From DATCKG01 sp036562385 (lineage in GTDB: Bacteria; Bacillota; Sulfobacillia; Symbiobacteriales; Symbiobacteriaceae): a stretch of DNA of 20,400 nucleotides. Position numbers and translations under genes: made by a program. The stretch spans positions 1 through 20,400 of the forward strand of contig DATCKG010000098.1 of assembly GCA_036562385.1 (NCBI GenBank). The letters run 5' to 3'. Every line of letters starts with the position of its first letter. The first letter of the stretch is position 1. Under the pieces are notes generated by a model. The model saw only the letters and a program-made list of their open reading frames with translations, made no database searches and had not been told where the DNA came from. Of the stretch, positions 6,389 through 14,405 are shown one piece after another.

Positions 6389-8077
6389 GTGACATACCGG
6401 CCGGAAAACCCGCTGACCGTGCAGAGCGATCGGACGGTCCTCCTCGAGGTGATGAACCCCCTCTTCGAAGAGGCTCGGGACCTGCTTTCCCGCTTTGCCG
6501 ATTTGGTCAAGAGTCCGGAACATGTTCATACGTATCGCATCACGCCGCTCTCCCTGTGGAACGCCGCCGCCAGCGGCATGGACGCCGAAACCATCCTGAA
6601 GGGTTTGGAGCGGCTCAGCAAATACCCCCTTCCGGAGAACCTCAAGCAGGACATCCGGGACTATGTGGCACGCTATGGGCGGCTGCAACTGCGGCGGGGA
6701 GAAGACGGCGTCCTGCTGCTGCAGTCCGACGATCCGCTGCTGCTGACGGAAATCTGGCACAGCCGGCTGGTCCGACCGTTTCTGCTGGAGCAGCGGCCGG
6801 ACGGCCTGGCCGTGGACCCCGCCCGCCGGGGACATGTGAAACAGGCTCTGATCAAGGCCGGATTTCCGGTGGAGGACCTGGCCGGATACACCCCCGGCGC
6901 TCCCCTGCCCATGACGCTGCGCTCGGTCACCGCCTCCGGACGTCCCTTTTCCCTGCGGCCGTATCAGCAGCAGGCGGTCAACGCCTTCCACAAGGGCGGC
7001 TCCATTTTCGGCGGCTCAGGCGTGATCGTCCTGCCCTGCGGTGCCGGCAAGACGGTGGTGGGCATAGGGGTCATGGCGGCCCTGCAGCAGCAAACGCTGA
7101 TCCTCACCACCGGCGTGACGGCAGTCCGGCAGTGGATCGCGGAACTGCTGGACAAGACCTCCCTGACCCGGGACGACATCGGCGAATACAGCGGCGAGGT
7201 CAAGGAGATCCGCCCTGTAACCATCTCCACTTACCAGATGCTCACCTACCGGGAACCCGGGGAGTCGGGGAATTTCCCCCACTTCAGGTTGTTTAACGCC
7301 CGCCCTTGGGGGCTGGTGATCTACGATGAGGTTCACCTCCTCCCGGCGCCGGTCTTTCGAATCACCGCGGAGATCCAGGCCATGCGCCGTCTGGGGCTCA
7401 CTGCCACGCTGGTGCGGGAGGATGGCCGGGAGGAAGATGTCTTCTCCCTGATCGGTCCCAAGCGGTTCGATATGCCCTGGAAGCTGCTGGAGCGACAGGG
7501 CTTCATCGCGGAGGCCGTCTGCCACGAGATCCGGATCGGCCTGCACCCGGATCTCCGCCTGCCCTACGCCATGGCGCCGGACCGGGCCAAATTCCGGATC
7601 GCGTCCGAAAATCCGGCCAAACTGCCGCTGGTCCGGAAGCTGGTGGCCCGCCACCGGGACGATATGGTGCTGATCATCGGCCAATACCTCGACCAGCTTC
7701 AACAAATCGCCAAGGAGCTGAACGCTCCCCTGATCACCGGCCGGGTGCCCAACCGGGAACGGGAGGACCTGTACACCCGGTTCCGCCGGGGGGAGATCAA
7801 ACTCCTGGTGGTCTCCAAGGTAGCCAACTTCGCCGTGGACCTGCCGGATGCCAACGTCGCCATTCAGGTCAGCGGTACCTTCGGCTCCCGCCAGGAAGAG
7901 GCCCAGCGCCTGGGCCGGATCCTGCGGCCCAAGGCAGACGGCGGCACCGCTTATTTCTACTCGCTGGTCACCCGGGAGACGAAGGAACAGGAATTTGCGG
8001 CCAAGCGTCAGTTGTTCCTGACGGAACACGGATACCGGTATCAGATTTCTCACGCGGAAGAATTTCTGGCTCAGTAG
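6389..8077 (+). CDS. XPB/ERCC3-type DNA helicase (superfamily 2)
   Basis: A 3'-to-5' DNA translocase of 562 residues, related to the XPB subunit of TFIIH and bacterial/archaeal XPB. In order there is an N-terminal region (about 1-180, including a damage-recognition-like part) and then LRPYQQQAVNAF. These are followed by Walker A PCGAGKT (216-222), TGVTAVRQWIAELL, the DEVH box (313-316) with YDEVHLLPAP, and GLTATLVRED (336-345) that includes the XPB RED motif. The C-terminal RecA domain has IIGQYLDQL, VVSKVANFAVDLPDA and the arginine finger motif QRLGRILRP (506-514). GTG is the start, 8 nt after GGAGGG. The next gene, 38 nt downstream, encodes an XPB/Ssl2-like protein, so the two probably act together in repair or transcription-coupled DNA opening. 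Confidence 0.93.
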   Translation: MTYRPENPLTVQSDRTVLLEVMNPLFEEARDLLSRFADLVKSPEHVHTYRITPLSLWNAAASGMDAETILKGLERLSKYPLPENLKQDIRDYVARYGRLQLRRGEDGVLLLQSDDPLLLTEIWHSRLVRPFLLEQRPDGLAVDPARRGHVKQALIKAGFPVEDLAGYTPGAPLPMTLRSVTASGRPFSLRPYQQQAVNAFHKGGSIFGGSGVIVLPCGAGKTVVGIGVMAALQQQTLILTTGVTAVRQWIAELLDKTSLTRDDIGEYSGEVKEIRPVTISTYQMLTYREPGESGNFPHFRLFNARPWGLVIYDEVHLLPAPVFRITAEIQAMRRLGLTATLVREDGREEDVFSLIGPKRFDMPWKLLERQGFIAEAVCHEIRIGLHPDLRLPYAMAPDRAKFRIASENPAKLPLVRKLVARHRDDMVLIIGQYLDQLQQIAKELNAPLITGRVPNREREDLYTRFRRGEIKLLVVSKVANFAVDLPDANVAIQVSGTFGSRQEEAQRLGRILRPKADGGTAYFYSLVTRETKEQEFAAKRQLFLTEHGYRYQISHAEEFLAQ

Positions 8078-8115
8078 CAGCCGGTCTGTCTGACTCTCCG
8101 GAGGTGATATTCCCC

Positions 8116-9654
8116 GTGCAACTGCTGGAGTCCCTCGCCCGCGTCCCCCCCGACCAGTTGGAACGCGTCGCCCGGGCCTGCGGGGAGTGGACCGGAACCT
8201 TCAGCGCTGATCTGCAGGAACGAGTGGCCGCCTGTCTGACCGATAAGACCCGGCTCAAACGGATCCTGGACGAGCTGTCCGACGAAGAATGGGCAGCCCT
8301 GAAGGTCGTCTATTTCAACGGCGGGGACCACGGGATCACCGTGGAGCTTTGCCACCAGATTGTAAGCCTCCTTTCCGGCCGGCGCAGAGGCTCCTCCGCC
8401 GCCCTCGCCGGCCTTCAGGACCGCGGACTGATCTTCGTCCGCAGCCAGAATTACCGGCAGGTCTTCTTCATCCCCGATGACCTCATGGCCGTTCTGGGGG
8501 AGATTCTCAACCAGGACCTGATTCGCCGGGTCTGCCTGACGGAGGAGGAGCCCCTCCGCCCCTCCCCCACCGAAATTGACCTGGTGGAAGAGGTACACCG
8601 CTTCCTTGCCTATATCCATAAGCATGAGGTAACGCTCACCCAGCAAGGGCAGATCTTCAAGCGGCATCTCCGGGCCCTCCTGGCCCAGTTGGGCCGGGAC
8701 GACACCGAGGAGACCCTGGTAGGACGGTACCCCGAACCCCTGGGCTTCCTGGTGGGGTACTGCATGGACCGGCACCTGATTCAGCGGACGGACGGCAGGC
8801 TGGTCACCACCGAGGATCTGGACGGGTGGCTCCACCAGACCAGAGAAGTGAAGCAGGCCGATCTCTTTGCCTATTGGCAGGACCGGTATTACTACCATGA
8901 TCTGCAGAGCTTCCTTTCCGTCATGCGGGACATGGACGGGCGGTGGGTCTCCCTGCCCCGCCTGGCAGGCGAACTGGAGCAGCTACTGAACCCCAGCCAG
9001 CGCAACTCCTTCCAGCGGCGGCTGAACCACCATCTGTCCACGTTCCTGGCGCCCCTGGGTGTGGTGGAACTGGCCTTCACAGGCAGCCCGGAAAACCCGG
9101 AGCTGGCCTGCCGGCTGTTGCCGGACGGCAAGGTCCTCCTTAGCGGAGAGGTTCCCAAGGGGCCGGCTGAGCAGCCGCAGCGTCCCCTGGTCCTGCAGTC
9201 CACCTTTGAGGTCATCCTGCCCCGGCCGGCGCCCGACCTCATTCTGTGGAAGCTGGAACTGATGGCCGACCTGGTCCAGCGCACCGACCGGACCCTGACC
9301 TACCGGCTCACCCGGCAGAGCATCTACCGGGCCCTGAAGGCGGGCATTCGGGGTGAGGAGATCCTGAGCTTCCTGCAGGCCGAGTCCGCCACCGGTGTGC
9401 CCCAGAACGTGGCCTTCGACCTGAAGACCTGGTGTGACGCCTACGGCCAGGTCTACCTGGAAGAGGTCACCCTGCTGCGGTGCGCCACCCCCATGCTGGC
9501 CGAGCAGATCAAATCCTCCCGCCGGACCCGCCGGTACGTGCTGGGGGAACTGACCCCCAAGGACCTGATTGTCGATGCGAGCCATACGCGGGAACTGACG
9601 GCGGCTTTGGAGGCCGAGGGGTTCATGCCGGGTCCCTTCGTCCGGCGCAGCTAA
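8116..9654 (+). CDS. XPB/Ssl2-like domain protein, partner of the XPB helicase
   Basis: The 512-residue protein has no ATPase motifs. Residues about 355-455 match the family often named helicase conserved C-terminal/XPB-Ssl2-like domain (Pfam Helicase_C_3): VLQSTFEVILPRPAPD, then RTLTYRLTRQSIYRALKAG, then GVPQNVAFDLKTW. The first 350 residues are helical and resemble chained winged-helix units; I could not assign them further. Mycobacterial xpb also lies next to a gene of this family (family knowledge). GTG 8116 was chosen because GGAGGTGAT is 8 nt upstream, while the earlier in-frame GTG (8104) lies inside that Shine-Dalgarno. The likely role is a regulatory or DNA-binding subunit for the helicase (inference). 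Confidence 0.83.
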   Translation: MQLLESLARVPPDQLERVARACGEWTGTFSADLQERVAACLTDKTRLKRILDELSDEEWAALKVVYFNGGDHGITVELCHQIVSLLSGRRRGSSAALAGLQDRGLIFVRSQNYRQVFFIPDDLMAVLGEILNQDLIRRVCLTEEEPLRPSPTEIDLVEEVHRFLAYIHKHEVTLTQQGQIFKRHLRALLAQLGRDDTEETLVGRYPEPLGFLVGYCMDRHLIQRTDGRLVTTEDLDGWLHQTREVKQADLFAYWQDRYYYHDLQSFLSVMRDMDGRWVSLPRLAGELEQLLNPSQRNSFQRRLNHHLSTFLAPLGVVELAFTGSPENPELACRLLPDGKVLLSGEVPKGPAEQPQRPLVLQSTFEVILPRPAPDLILWKLELMADLVQRTDRTLTYRLTRQSIYRALKAGIRGEEILSFLQAESATGVPQNVAFDLKTWCDAYGQVYLEEVTLLRCATPMLAEQIKSSRRTRRYVLGELTPKDLIVDASHTRELTAALEAEGFMPGPFVRRS

Positions 9655-9668
9655 GCCATCGCGGAATG

Positions 9669-9718
9669 AAAAAAAGGGCTGGGTCCCCTCTTCGGAGTCC
9701 CGGCCCTGCTGTTTTTTT
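9669..9718. terminator. Bidirectional terminator between the XPB operon and the GerD-like gene
   Basis: An imperfect GC-rich stem (9676-9708, GGGCTGGG pairing with CCCGGCCC plus an inner part) is flanked by seven A on the left (9669-9675) and seven T on the right (9712-9718). It can stop transcription from both sides. The stop codon of the - strand gene lies inside the T-run. Confidence 0.8.
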
Positions 9719-10223
9719 AGCCGCCCTGGCCGCCGCCTCCGTCGCCGCCGCCATCACCGCCGCCGCCACCCTCACCGCCGCCGCTGCCACCACCGTTACC
9801 GCCACCTTGACCGCCGGCGCCCTGGCTGCCGCCCGTGCCTTTCGCCAGCAGTTCCGTCAGGGTCTGCCGCACCGCCTCCTGGATCTGGGTCTTGACGGTG
9901 GGGTCCTTCAGCATCTGGGCAATCTGGTTGGCCATCACCGCCTGACCGGTGGCGGAGCTGAGGGCCTGCTTGACCGCCTCCTGGATCGCCTTCTGCCCCT
10001 CCTGGGTATCCAGGGCCAGCTCCAGCATCTCCTTGCCGGCCTGCGCGCGGACGGCGGACCGCAGGAAGTCCTTCATATCCTCCCCGGCCAGCGCTTCCTT
10101 GACCGCCTTTTTCACCTGCTCACTGCTGGGTTCGGGCTGGGCTTGCCCCTGCTGCTGGCCGCCGGCCATACAGCCGGCCATCAGGATGGCCGTCAGCAGG
10201 ATTGCTGCCAACCGCTTCCACAC
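9717..10223 (-). CDS. GerD-like spore germination lipoprotein with a glycine-rich tail
   Basis: Starting at GTG 10223 (8 nt after a G-rich site) the protein opens MWKRLAAILLTAILMAGC, a lipoprotein signal with a lipobox cysteine at residue 18. It is thus predicted to be lipid-anchored on the outer face of a membrane. The central part is a series of short amphipathic repeats (EQVKKAVKEAL, GKEMLELALDTQEGQ, MLKDPTVKTQIQEAVRQTL) resembling the GerD core, in which such DP-x-hydrophobic repeats form a trimeric superhelix. GerD is needed for clustering of nutrient germinant receptors in Bacillus spores. The last 40 residues are almost all Gly with Gln, Asn, Ser, Glu and Asp, unlike Bacillus GerD. Assignment rests on pattern only; an unrelated secreted coiled lipoprotein is the alternative. 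Confidence 0.6.
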   Translation of the reverse strand: MWKRLAAILLTAILMAGCMAGGQQQGQAQPEPSSEQVKKAVKEALAGEDMKDFLRSAVRAQAGKEMLELALDTQEGQKAIQEAVKQALSSATGQAVMANQIAQMLKDPTVKTQIQEAVRQTLTELLAKGTGGSQGAGGQGGGNGGGSGGGEGGGGGDGGGDGGGGQGG

Positions 10224-10345
10224 CTGAACCGCCCCCCTGCTCACAGGAACCTGATCCGTTTCTGTCCATACTCTCTCCAGCCAGCGTCCGGTACATGCCG
10301 GGAAGATCATGTCAGGGGACAGCCGAAGGCTCCGGCATCCAAACA

Positions 10346-10398
10346 AAAACAACGAGAGACGGGAGGCTGGATCTCAGCCTCCCGTCTCTCGTTGTTTT
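10346..10398 (-). terminator. Terminator of the tRNA cluster: 24-bp perfect hairpin
   Basis: Two 24-nt arms (10346-10369 and 10375-10398) pair without mismatch around the loop GATCT. On the - strand the hairpin begins at the very end of tRNA-Lys and is followed by a T-rich GTTTTTGTTTGG, as a terminator should be. The rest of 10,224-10,345 shows no clear feature. Confidence 0.8.
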
Positions 10399-10473
10399 GG
10401 TGGACCGCGTAGGACTCGAACCTACAACCGTCCGATTAAGAGTCGGATGCTCTACCAATTGAGCTAGCGGTCC
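10398..10473 (-). tRNA. tRNA-Lys (CTT)
   Basis: A 76-nt cloverleaf with encoded CCA. The acceptor stem GGACCGC/GCGGTCC pairs over 7 bp, the anticodon loop is CTCTTAA with anticodon CTT, and the T arm reads GGTTCGAGTCC. It is the third and last tRNA of the cluster. Confidence 0.96.
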
Positions 10474-10475
10474 GT

Positions 10476-10566
10476 TGGCGGAGAGAGAGGGATTTGAACC
10501 CTCGCGGGGCATACGCCCCCTACAGCTTTAGCAAAGCCGCCCCTTCAGCCACTTGGGTATCTCTCC
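10476..10566 (-). tRNA. tRNA-Ser (GCT)
   Basis: A 91-nt class II tRNA with the long variable arm expected of serine. Acceptor stem GGAGAGA/TCTCTCC, discriminator G and encoded CCA are present. The anticodon loop TTGCTAA carries GCT, which reads AGC/AGU. It lies 2 nt from tRNA-Lys. Confidence 0.96.
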
Positions 10567-10571
10567 GCTCA

Positions 10572-10647
<76 letters not shown>

Positions 10648-10686
10648 GTTTGCTTGGTCGACGCCGCCAGGAGCAGCGCAGCACAT

Positions 10687-10716
10687 ACTATACCATGGAA
10701 CCGGCCCAATTTGCAA
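10687..10716 (-). promoter_or_regulatory. Promoter of the tRNA-Phe/Ser/Lys cluster
   Basis: On the - strand TTGCAA (10716-10711), 18 nt, then TATAGT (10692-10687; 5 of 6 matches) lie about 40 nt before the tRNA-Phe 5' end. Confidence 0.6.
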
Positions 10717-10858
10717 CCGGGGCTCTCCTTTTCGCGCAATTCTCTCCGTACGCGTCGACCTTGGCCTATATGAATTGGACGGCGTCAAAAGAAAGGGACT
10801 GTGATAGCATAATCGACAGATTCAGTCGGGAGGGTGCCCCGACGTAGGAGGAAGGAAC

Positions 10859-11764
10859 ATGAGCGATTCCAAGCTTCAGGTAGCCATCGTCGGATACGGC
10901 AATGTGGGCCGGTACGCCCTGGACGCAGTGAGGACCGCCCCGGACATGGAGCTGACCGGCGTGGTGCGCCGCAACGCCGGCGGCCCTCAGCCCCCGGAAC
11001 TGGCTGACTGCAAGGTGGTCAGCGACATCCGGGAGCTGCCCGGCACGCAGGTGGCCCTCCTCTGTGTCCCTACCCGTTCCGTCCCTGAGTACGCCGCCAA
11101 GATTCTCGACATGGGGATCCACACCGTGGACAGCTACGACATCCATGGCGAACTGGCCCGGCTGCGGGAGACCCTCACCCCCATCGCCCGAAAGGCCGGC
11201 GCCGTGGCCGTGATCTCCGCCGGCTGGGACCCCGGCACCGACTCCATCCTGCGGGCCATGCTGGAGTTCATGGCGCCCCGGGGCATTACCTACACCAATT
11301 TCGGGCCCGGCATGTCCATGGGCCATACCGTGGCCGTCAAGGCGATCCCCGGTGTGAAGAAGGCCCTCTCCGTCACCATCCCCGCCGGCATGGGCATTCA
11401 CAAGCGGGCCGTCTACGTGGAGATCGAGGAGGGGGCTGACTTCGCCACCGTCGAGCAGGCCATCAAGAACGATCCCTATTTCGTCCACGACGAGACCCGG
11501 GTGATCCAGGTGGAGGACGTGGACCGGCTGGTGGACATGGGCCACGGCGTCCTCCTGGAGCGGAAGGGCGCCTCGGGCCGCACCGACAACCAGCTGTTCC
11601 GCTTCGACATGCGCATCAACAACCCGGCCCTCACGGGGCAGGTAATGGTGGCCGCCGCCCGGGCCGCCGCCCGGCAGCAGCCCGGCTGCTATACGATGAT
11701 CGAGATCCCCGTGGTGGACTTCCTCCCGGGCGACCGGGAGCAGTGGATCCGCCGGCTGGTCTAG
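10859..11764 (+). CDS. ddh: meso-Diaminopimelate dehydrogenase, Symbiobacterium type
   Basis: This NADP-dependent enzyme interconverts meso-2,6-diaminopimelate and L-2-amino-6-oxopimelate, the one-step route to lysine and peptidoglycan DAP. The 301 residues contain the dinucleotide motif GYGNVG (12-17), CVPTRSVPEYA, TVDSYDIHGEL, SAGWDPGTDSI and NFGPGMSMGHTVAVKAI. As I recall it, the sequence is close along its whole length to the Symbiobacterium thermophilum enzyme, the type II dehydrogenase known for accepting other D-amino acids. ATG follows TAGGAGGA by 6 nt. It is a single gene, divergent from the tRNA cluster and convergent with the his operon. I saw no clear -35/-10 pair in its 211-nt upstream gap. 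Confidence 0.93.
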   Translation: MSDSKLQVAIVGYGNVGRYALDAVRTAPDMELTGVVRRNAGGPQPPELADCKVVSDIRELPGTQVALLCVPTRSVPEYAAKILDMGIHTVDSYDIHGELARLRETLTPIARKAGAVAVISAGWDPGTDSILRAMLEFMAPRGITYTNFGPGMSMGHTVAVKAIPGVKKALSVTIPAGMGIHKRAVYVEIEEGADFATVEQAIKNDPYFVHDETRVIQVEDVDRLVDMGHGVLLERKGASGRTDNQLFRFDMRINNPALTGQVMVAAARAAARQQPGCYTMIEIPVVDFLPGDREQWIRRLV

Positions 11765-11794
11765 AGTCATCGGCAGGATTCCCAGCCCACGCGC

Positions 11795-11831
11795 AAAGCC
11801 CGCCTTTCCCCCGCAGGGAAGGCGGGCTTTT
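11795..11831. terminator. Shared terminator between ddh and the his operon
   Basis: AAAGCCCGCC...GGCGGGCTTTT forms a stem of about 15 bp with one bulged T and a CCGCA-type loop. It ends in TTTT on the + strand and in TTT on the - strand. It lies between the convergent stop codons of ddh and hisC. Confidence 0.75.
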
Positions 11832-11840
11832 CCCATCCCG

Positions 11841-12938
11841 TCAGGGCCGTGCCTGCGCCTTCATCACCCGCTCCAGCGCCTCGGCAAAGGCCTTATTCTG
11901 CTCGGGCGTACCGATGGTCACCCGGATCGCGTTGGGCAGCCCGAAGGAGCCGCAGGGGCGGACCAGGACCCCCTGCCGCAGCAGGGCGTCGAAGACCTCC
12001 GCCGCCGGGCGCCCGGTCTCGATCAGGACGAAGTTGGCCTCCGTGGGCACATACCGCAGGCCCAGGCGGTCCAGCACCCCGTAAAGGTACTGCTTCCCCT
12101 GCCGGTTATTGGCCCGGCTCCGCTCCAGGTGCTCCTGGTCCTCCAGGGCGCCCAGGCCCGCGGCCGCCGCCAGCAGGTTGACGCTGAAAGGATCCCGCAC
12201 CGCAAACAGCGGCGCCGCCACCTCCGGCCGCATCACCCCGTAGCCCAGCCGCAGCCCGGCCAGCCCGTAGATCTTGCTGAAGGTCCGGGTCACCACCAGG
12301 TTGGGGTGCTTCTCCAGAAAGCGCCGGCTGTCAAAGGGCGTCCCGTCGTACTCCCGGTAGGCCTCGTCCAGCACCACCAGGGTGTCCGGACTCACCGCGG
12401 CCATAAAGGCCTCCATCGCCGCCTCGGAAAAGACGGCCCCGGTGGGGTTGTTGGGCCGGCACAGAAAGATCATCCGGGCCCCCTTCTCCCGGGCGGTCCG
12501 GGCCATGGCCTCCAGGTCCATGGTGTGGTCCTTCAGCGGCACCGCCACCGGCTCGGCCCCCATCAGTTCCGCCGCAAAGGCGTACATCGAAAAGGACGGG
12601 GTCGGCACCACCACCCGGTCCCCCGGGGAGAGATAGGTCTCCGCCAGCAGGCGGAAGATCTCATCGGACCCGTTGCCCACCACAAACCAGTCCGCCGGCA
12701 GCCCCCACAGCGCCGCCAGCCGCTCCCTGAGCACCCGGGCGGTTCCCTCGGGATAGGTGTGCACCTCCGCCAGAGCCCTCCGCACCGCCTCCACGGCCCG
12801 GGGCGACGGCCCCAGCGGGTTCTCGTTCTGGTTCAGCTTCACCAGCCGGCTCAGCCCCAGTTCGCGCTGGACCTCCTCCACCGGCTTGCCGGGAACGTAG
12901 GGCTTCAGGTTCCGCACCGCGGACCGTACTGACAGCAT
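11841..12938 (-). CDS. hisC: Histidinol-phosphate aminotransferase
   Basis: A PLP enzyme that converts imidazole acetol phosphate plus glutamate to histidinol phosphate. The 365 residues have the fold-type I features of HisC: KLNQNENPLGPSP near the N-terminus, VVGNGSDEIF (86-95), RPNNPTGAVF (161-170), VLDEAYREY and the PLP lysine Lys222 in TRTFSKIYGLAGLRLGY, with IRVTIGT near the end. It is the last gene of the operon, 7 nt after hisIE; AAGGAG overlaps the hisIE stop codon. It ends at the terminator shared with ddh. Related aminotransferases of other amino acids look similar, but the operon context settles HisC. Confidence 0.95.
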   Translation of the reverse strand: MLSVRSAVRNLKPYVPGKPVEEVQRELGLSRLVKLNQNENPLGPSPRAVEAVRRALAEVHTYPEGTARVLRERLAALWGLPADWFVVGNGSDEIFRLLAETYLSPGDRVVVPTPSFSMYAFAAELMGAEPVAVPLKDHTMDLEAMARTAREKGARMIFLCRPNNPTGAVFSEAAMEAFMAAVSPDTLVVLDEAYREYDGTPFDSRRFLEKHPNLVVTRTFSKIYGLAGLRLGYGVMRPEVAAPLFAVRDPFSVNLLAAAAGLGALEDQEHLERSRANNRQGKQYLYGVLDRLGLRYVPTEANFVLIETGRPAAEVFDALLRQGVLVRPCGSFGLPNAIRVTIGTPEQNKAFAEALERVMKAQARP

Positions 12939-12945
12939 GCTTCAC

Positions 12946-13641
12946 CTACTCCTTCTTGGCATCGGGAGGACGCCGCTTCCCCCGGCGGCTGGCCAACTGA
13001 TCCGCCACGTCCTGAGGTGTCAGCCCCGCATCCACCAGGGCTACCAGGGTGTGGAACCACAGGTCGGCCACCTCAAAGGCCAGGTTCTCCCGGTCCCGGT
13101 TCTTGACCGCCAGGACCACCTCCGTGGCCTCCTCGCCGATCTTCTTGCAGTAGCTGTCCGGCCCCTTGGCAAACAGCCGGCAGGTATACGACTCCGGATC
13201 CGGATTTTCCCGCCGGTCGGCCACCACCGCGGTGACCTCCCGCAGGATTGAACCGATGTCATAAGGCGGCTGGGTCCCGGGCTGCAGCGGCCAGAAGGCC
13301 GTGTCGATCAGGGCCTTGGGGGAGCCGTCCACCCGGCGGGTAAAGCAGGTGTAGGTTCCCTCGTGGCAGGCCACTCCCACCTGCTCCACCAGCAGCAGCA
13401 GCGAGTCCCCGTCGCAGTCGGTGCGGATCTCCAGCACCCGCTGCACGTGGCCGGAGGTCTCCCCCTTGTTCCAGAGGCGCCGGCGGCTCCGGGACCAGTA
13501 CCAGGCGGTGCCGGTCTCCAGCGTCCGCTGCAGCGCCTCGGGGTTCATCCAGGCCTGCATCAGCACCTGCCCGGTGCGATAATCCTGGACGATGGCAGGA
13601 ATCAGTCCGTCAGGTCCCCACTTGAGCTCCAGGGTTTCCAT
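12946..13641 (-). CDS. hisIE: Bifunctional phosphoribosyl-AMP cyclohydrolase / phosphoribosyl-ATP pyrophosphatase
   Basis: It carries out steps 2 and 3 of histidine synthesis. The N-terminal HisI domain (to about 115) has WMNPEAL, WYWSRSR, LWNKGETSGH and the metal-binding set Asp76-Cys77-Asp78, Asp80, Cys93 and Cys100. The C-terminal HisE domain (about 128-225) has SYTCRLFAKG, KKIGEEATEVVLAVKN and FEVADLWFHTLVAL with its Glu/Asp metal ligands. The hisF stop TGA shares one base with the ATG at 13641, and an in-frame GTG at 13644 would also work, so coupling to hisF is certain either way. The fused arrangement is common in bacteria. Confidence 0.95.
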   Translation of the reverse strand: METLELKWGPDGLIPAIVQDYRTGQVLMQAWMNPEALQRTLETGTAWYWSRSRRRLWNKGETSGHVQRVLEIRTDCDGDSLLLLVEQVGVACHEGTYTCFTRRVDGSPKALIDTAFWPLQPGTQPPYDIGSILREVTAVVADRRENPDPESYTCRLFAKGPDSYCKKIGEEATEVVLAVKNRDRENLAFEVADLWFHTLVALVDAGLTPQDVADQLASRRGKRRPPDAKKE

Positions 13642-14405
13642 CACTGCCGTACCGGCACCCCCCTTTCCGCAAGGTACGCCTTGACGTCGGCCACGCTGTA
13701 CTGCCCGCTGTGGAAGATGGAGGCGGCCAGCGCCGCATCGGCCCGCCCCTCGGTCAGCACCGCCGCGATGTGTTCGAGGCTCCCGGCCCCGCCGGAGGCG
13801 ATCACCGGAATCCCCACCACGTCCGCCAGGGCCCGGTGCAGTTCCAGATCATACCCTTCCCGGGTGCCGTCAGCATCCATGGAGGTGACCAATAGCTCCC
13901 CCGCCCCCCGGCGGGCCGCCTCCTCGGCCCACTTGATGGCGTCGATGCCGGTGGGGGTCCGGCCGCCGTGCAGGTAGACCTCCCACCAGCCCTCCGGGCG
14001 CCGCTTGCAGTCGATGGCCACCACAATGGTGGAGGAGCCGAACAGGTCGGCACTTTCGTTGATCAGATCCGGATTCTGCACCGCTCCCGTGTTGATGGAG
14101 ACCTTGTCCGCGCCGGCCCTGAGGTAGGCCCGGACGTGGTCGGTGGTGGTGATGCCGCCGCCGATGGTGATGGGAATGAAGACCTGCTCCGCCGCCCGGG
14201 CCAGCAGGTCCAGCGTGGCGGCCCGCCCCTCCCACGAGGCGGTGATGTCCAGGAAGACGATCTCGTCCGCCCCCTGCTTGTCGTACCGGGCGGCCAGTTC
14301 CACCGGGTCGCCGGCGTCCCAGGTGTTTTCATGGAACCGGACGTTTTTCACCACCCGGCCGTCCTTGATGTCCAGGCAGGGAATGATGCGCTTCACAAGC
14401 GGCAT
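13641..14405 (-). CDS. hisF: Imidazole glycerol phosphate synthase, cyclase subunit
   Basis: A TIM-barrel cyclase that, with HisH-derived ammonia, makes imidazole glycerol phosphate and AICAR from PRFAR. The 254 residues contain the catalytic aspartates Asp12 (IPCLDIKDGRVVK) and Asp132 (VVAIDCKR). The phosphate-binding loops are GGGITT and SINTGA in the first half and IASGGAGS near the end. It overlaps the 3' end of hisA by 13 nt, and AAGGAGG lies 10 nt before its ATG within hisA. The paralogous HisA has a different second half, so the two are not confused. Confidence 0.96.
   Translation of the reverse strand: MPLVKRIIPCLDIKDGRVVKNVRFHENTWDAGDPVELAARYDKQGADEIVFLDITASWEGRAATLDLLARAAEQVFIPITIGGGITTTDHVRAYLRAGADKVSINTGAVQNPDLINESADLFGSSTIVVAIDCKRRPEGWWEVYLHGGRTPTGIDAIKWAEEAARRGAGELLVTSMDADGTREGYDLELHRALADVVGIPVIASGGAGSLEHIAAVLTEGRADAALAASIFHSGQYSVADVKAYLAERGVPVRQ

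Noticed and set aside
6299..6991. - strand frame opposite the XPB gene start
   Set aside because: Antisense to coding sequence with clear XPB features; composition typical of a shadow.
8071..8898. 275-codon - strand frame opposite the XPB partner
   Set aside because: Antisense shadow; the + strand frame has the Shine-Dalgarno and a recognised domain.
9720..9777. The GC-rich trinucleotide-like run as a non-coding repeat or CRISPR-like element
   Set aside because: It encodes the glycine tail of the lipoprotein in frame up to its stop codon; units are irregular and there are no spacers.
10740..10858. Promoter for ddh (CATAAT at 10808-10813)
   Set aside because: No acceptable -35 box at 16-18 nt; TTGGAC lies 27 nt away.
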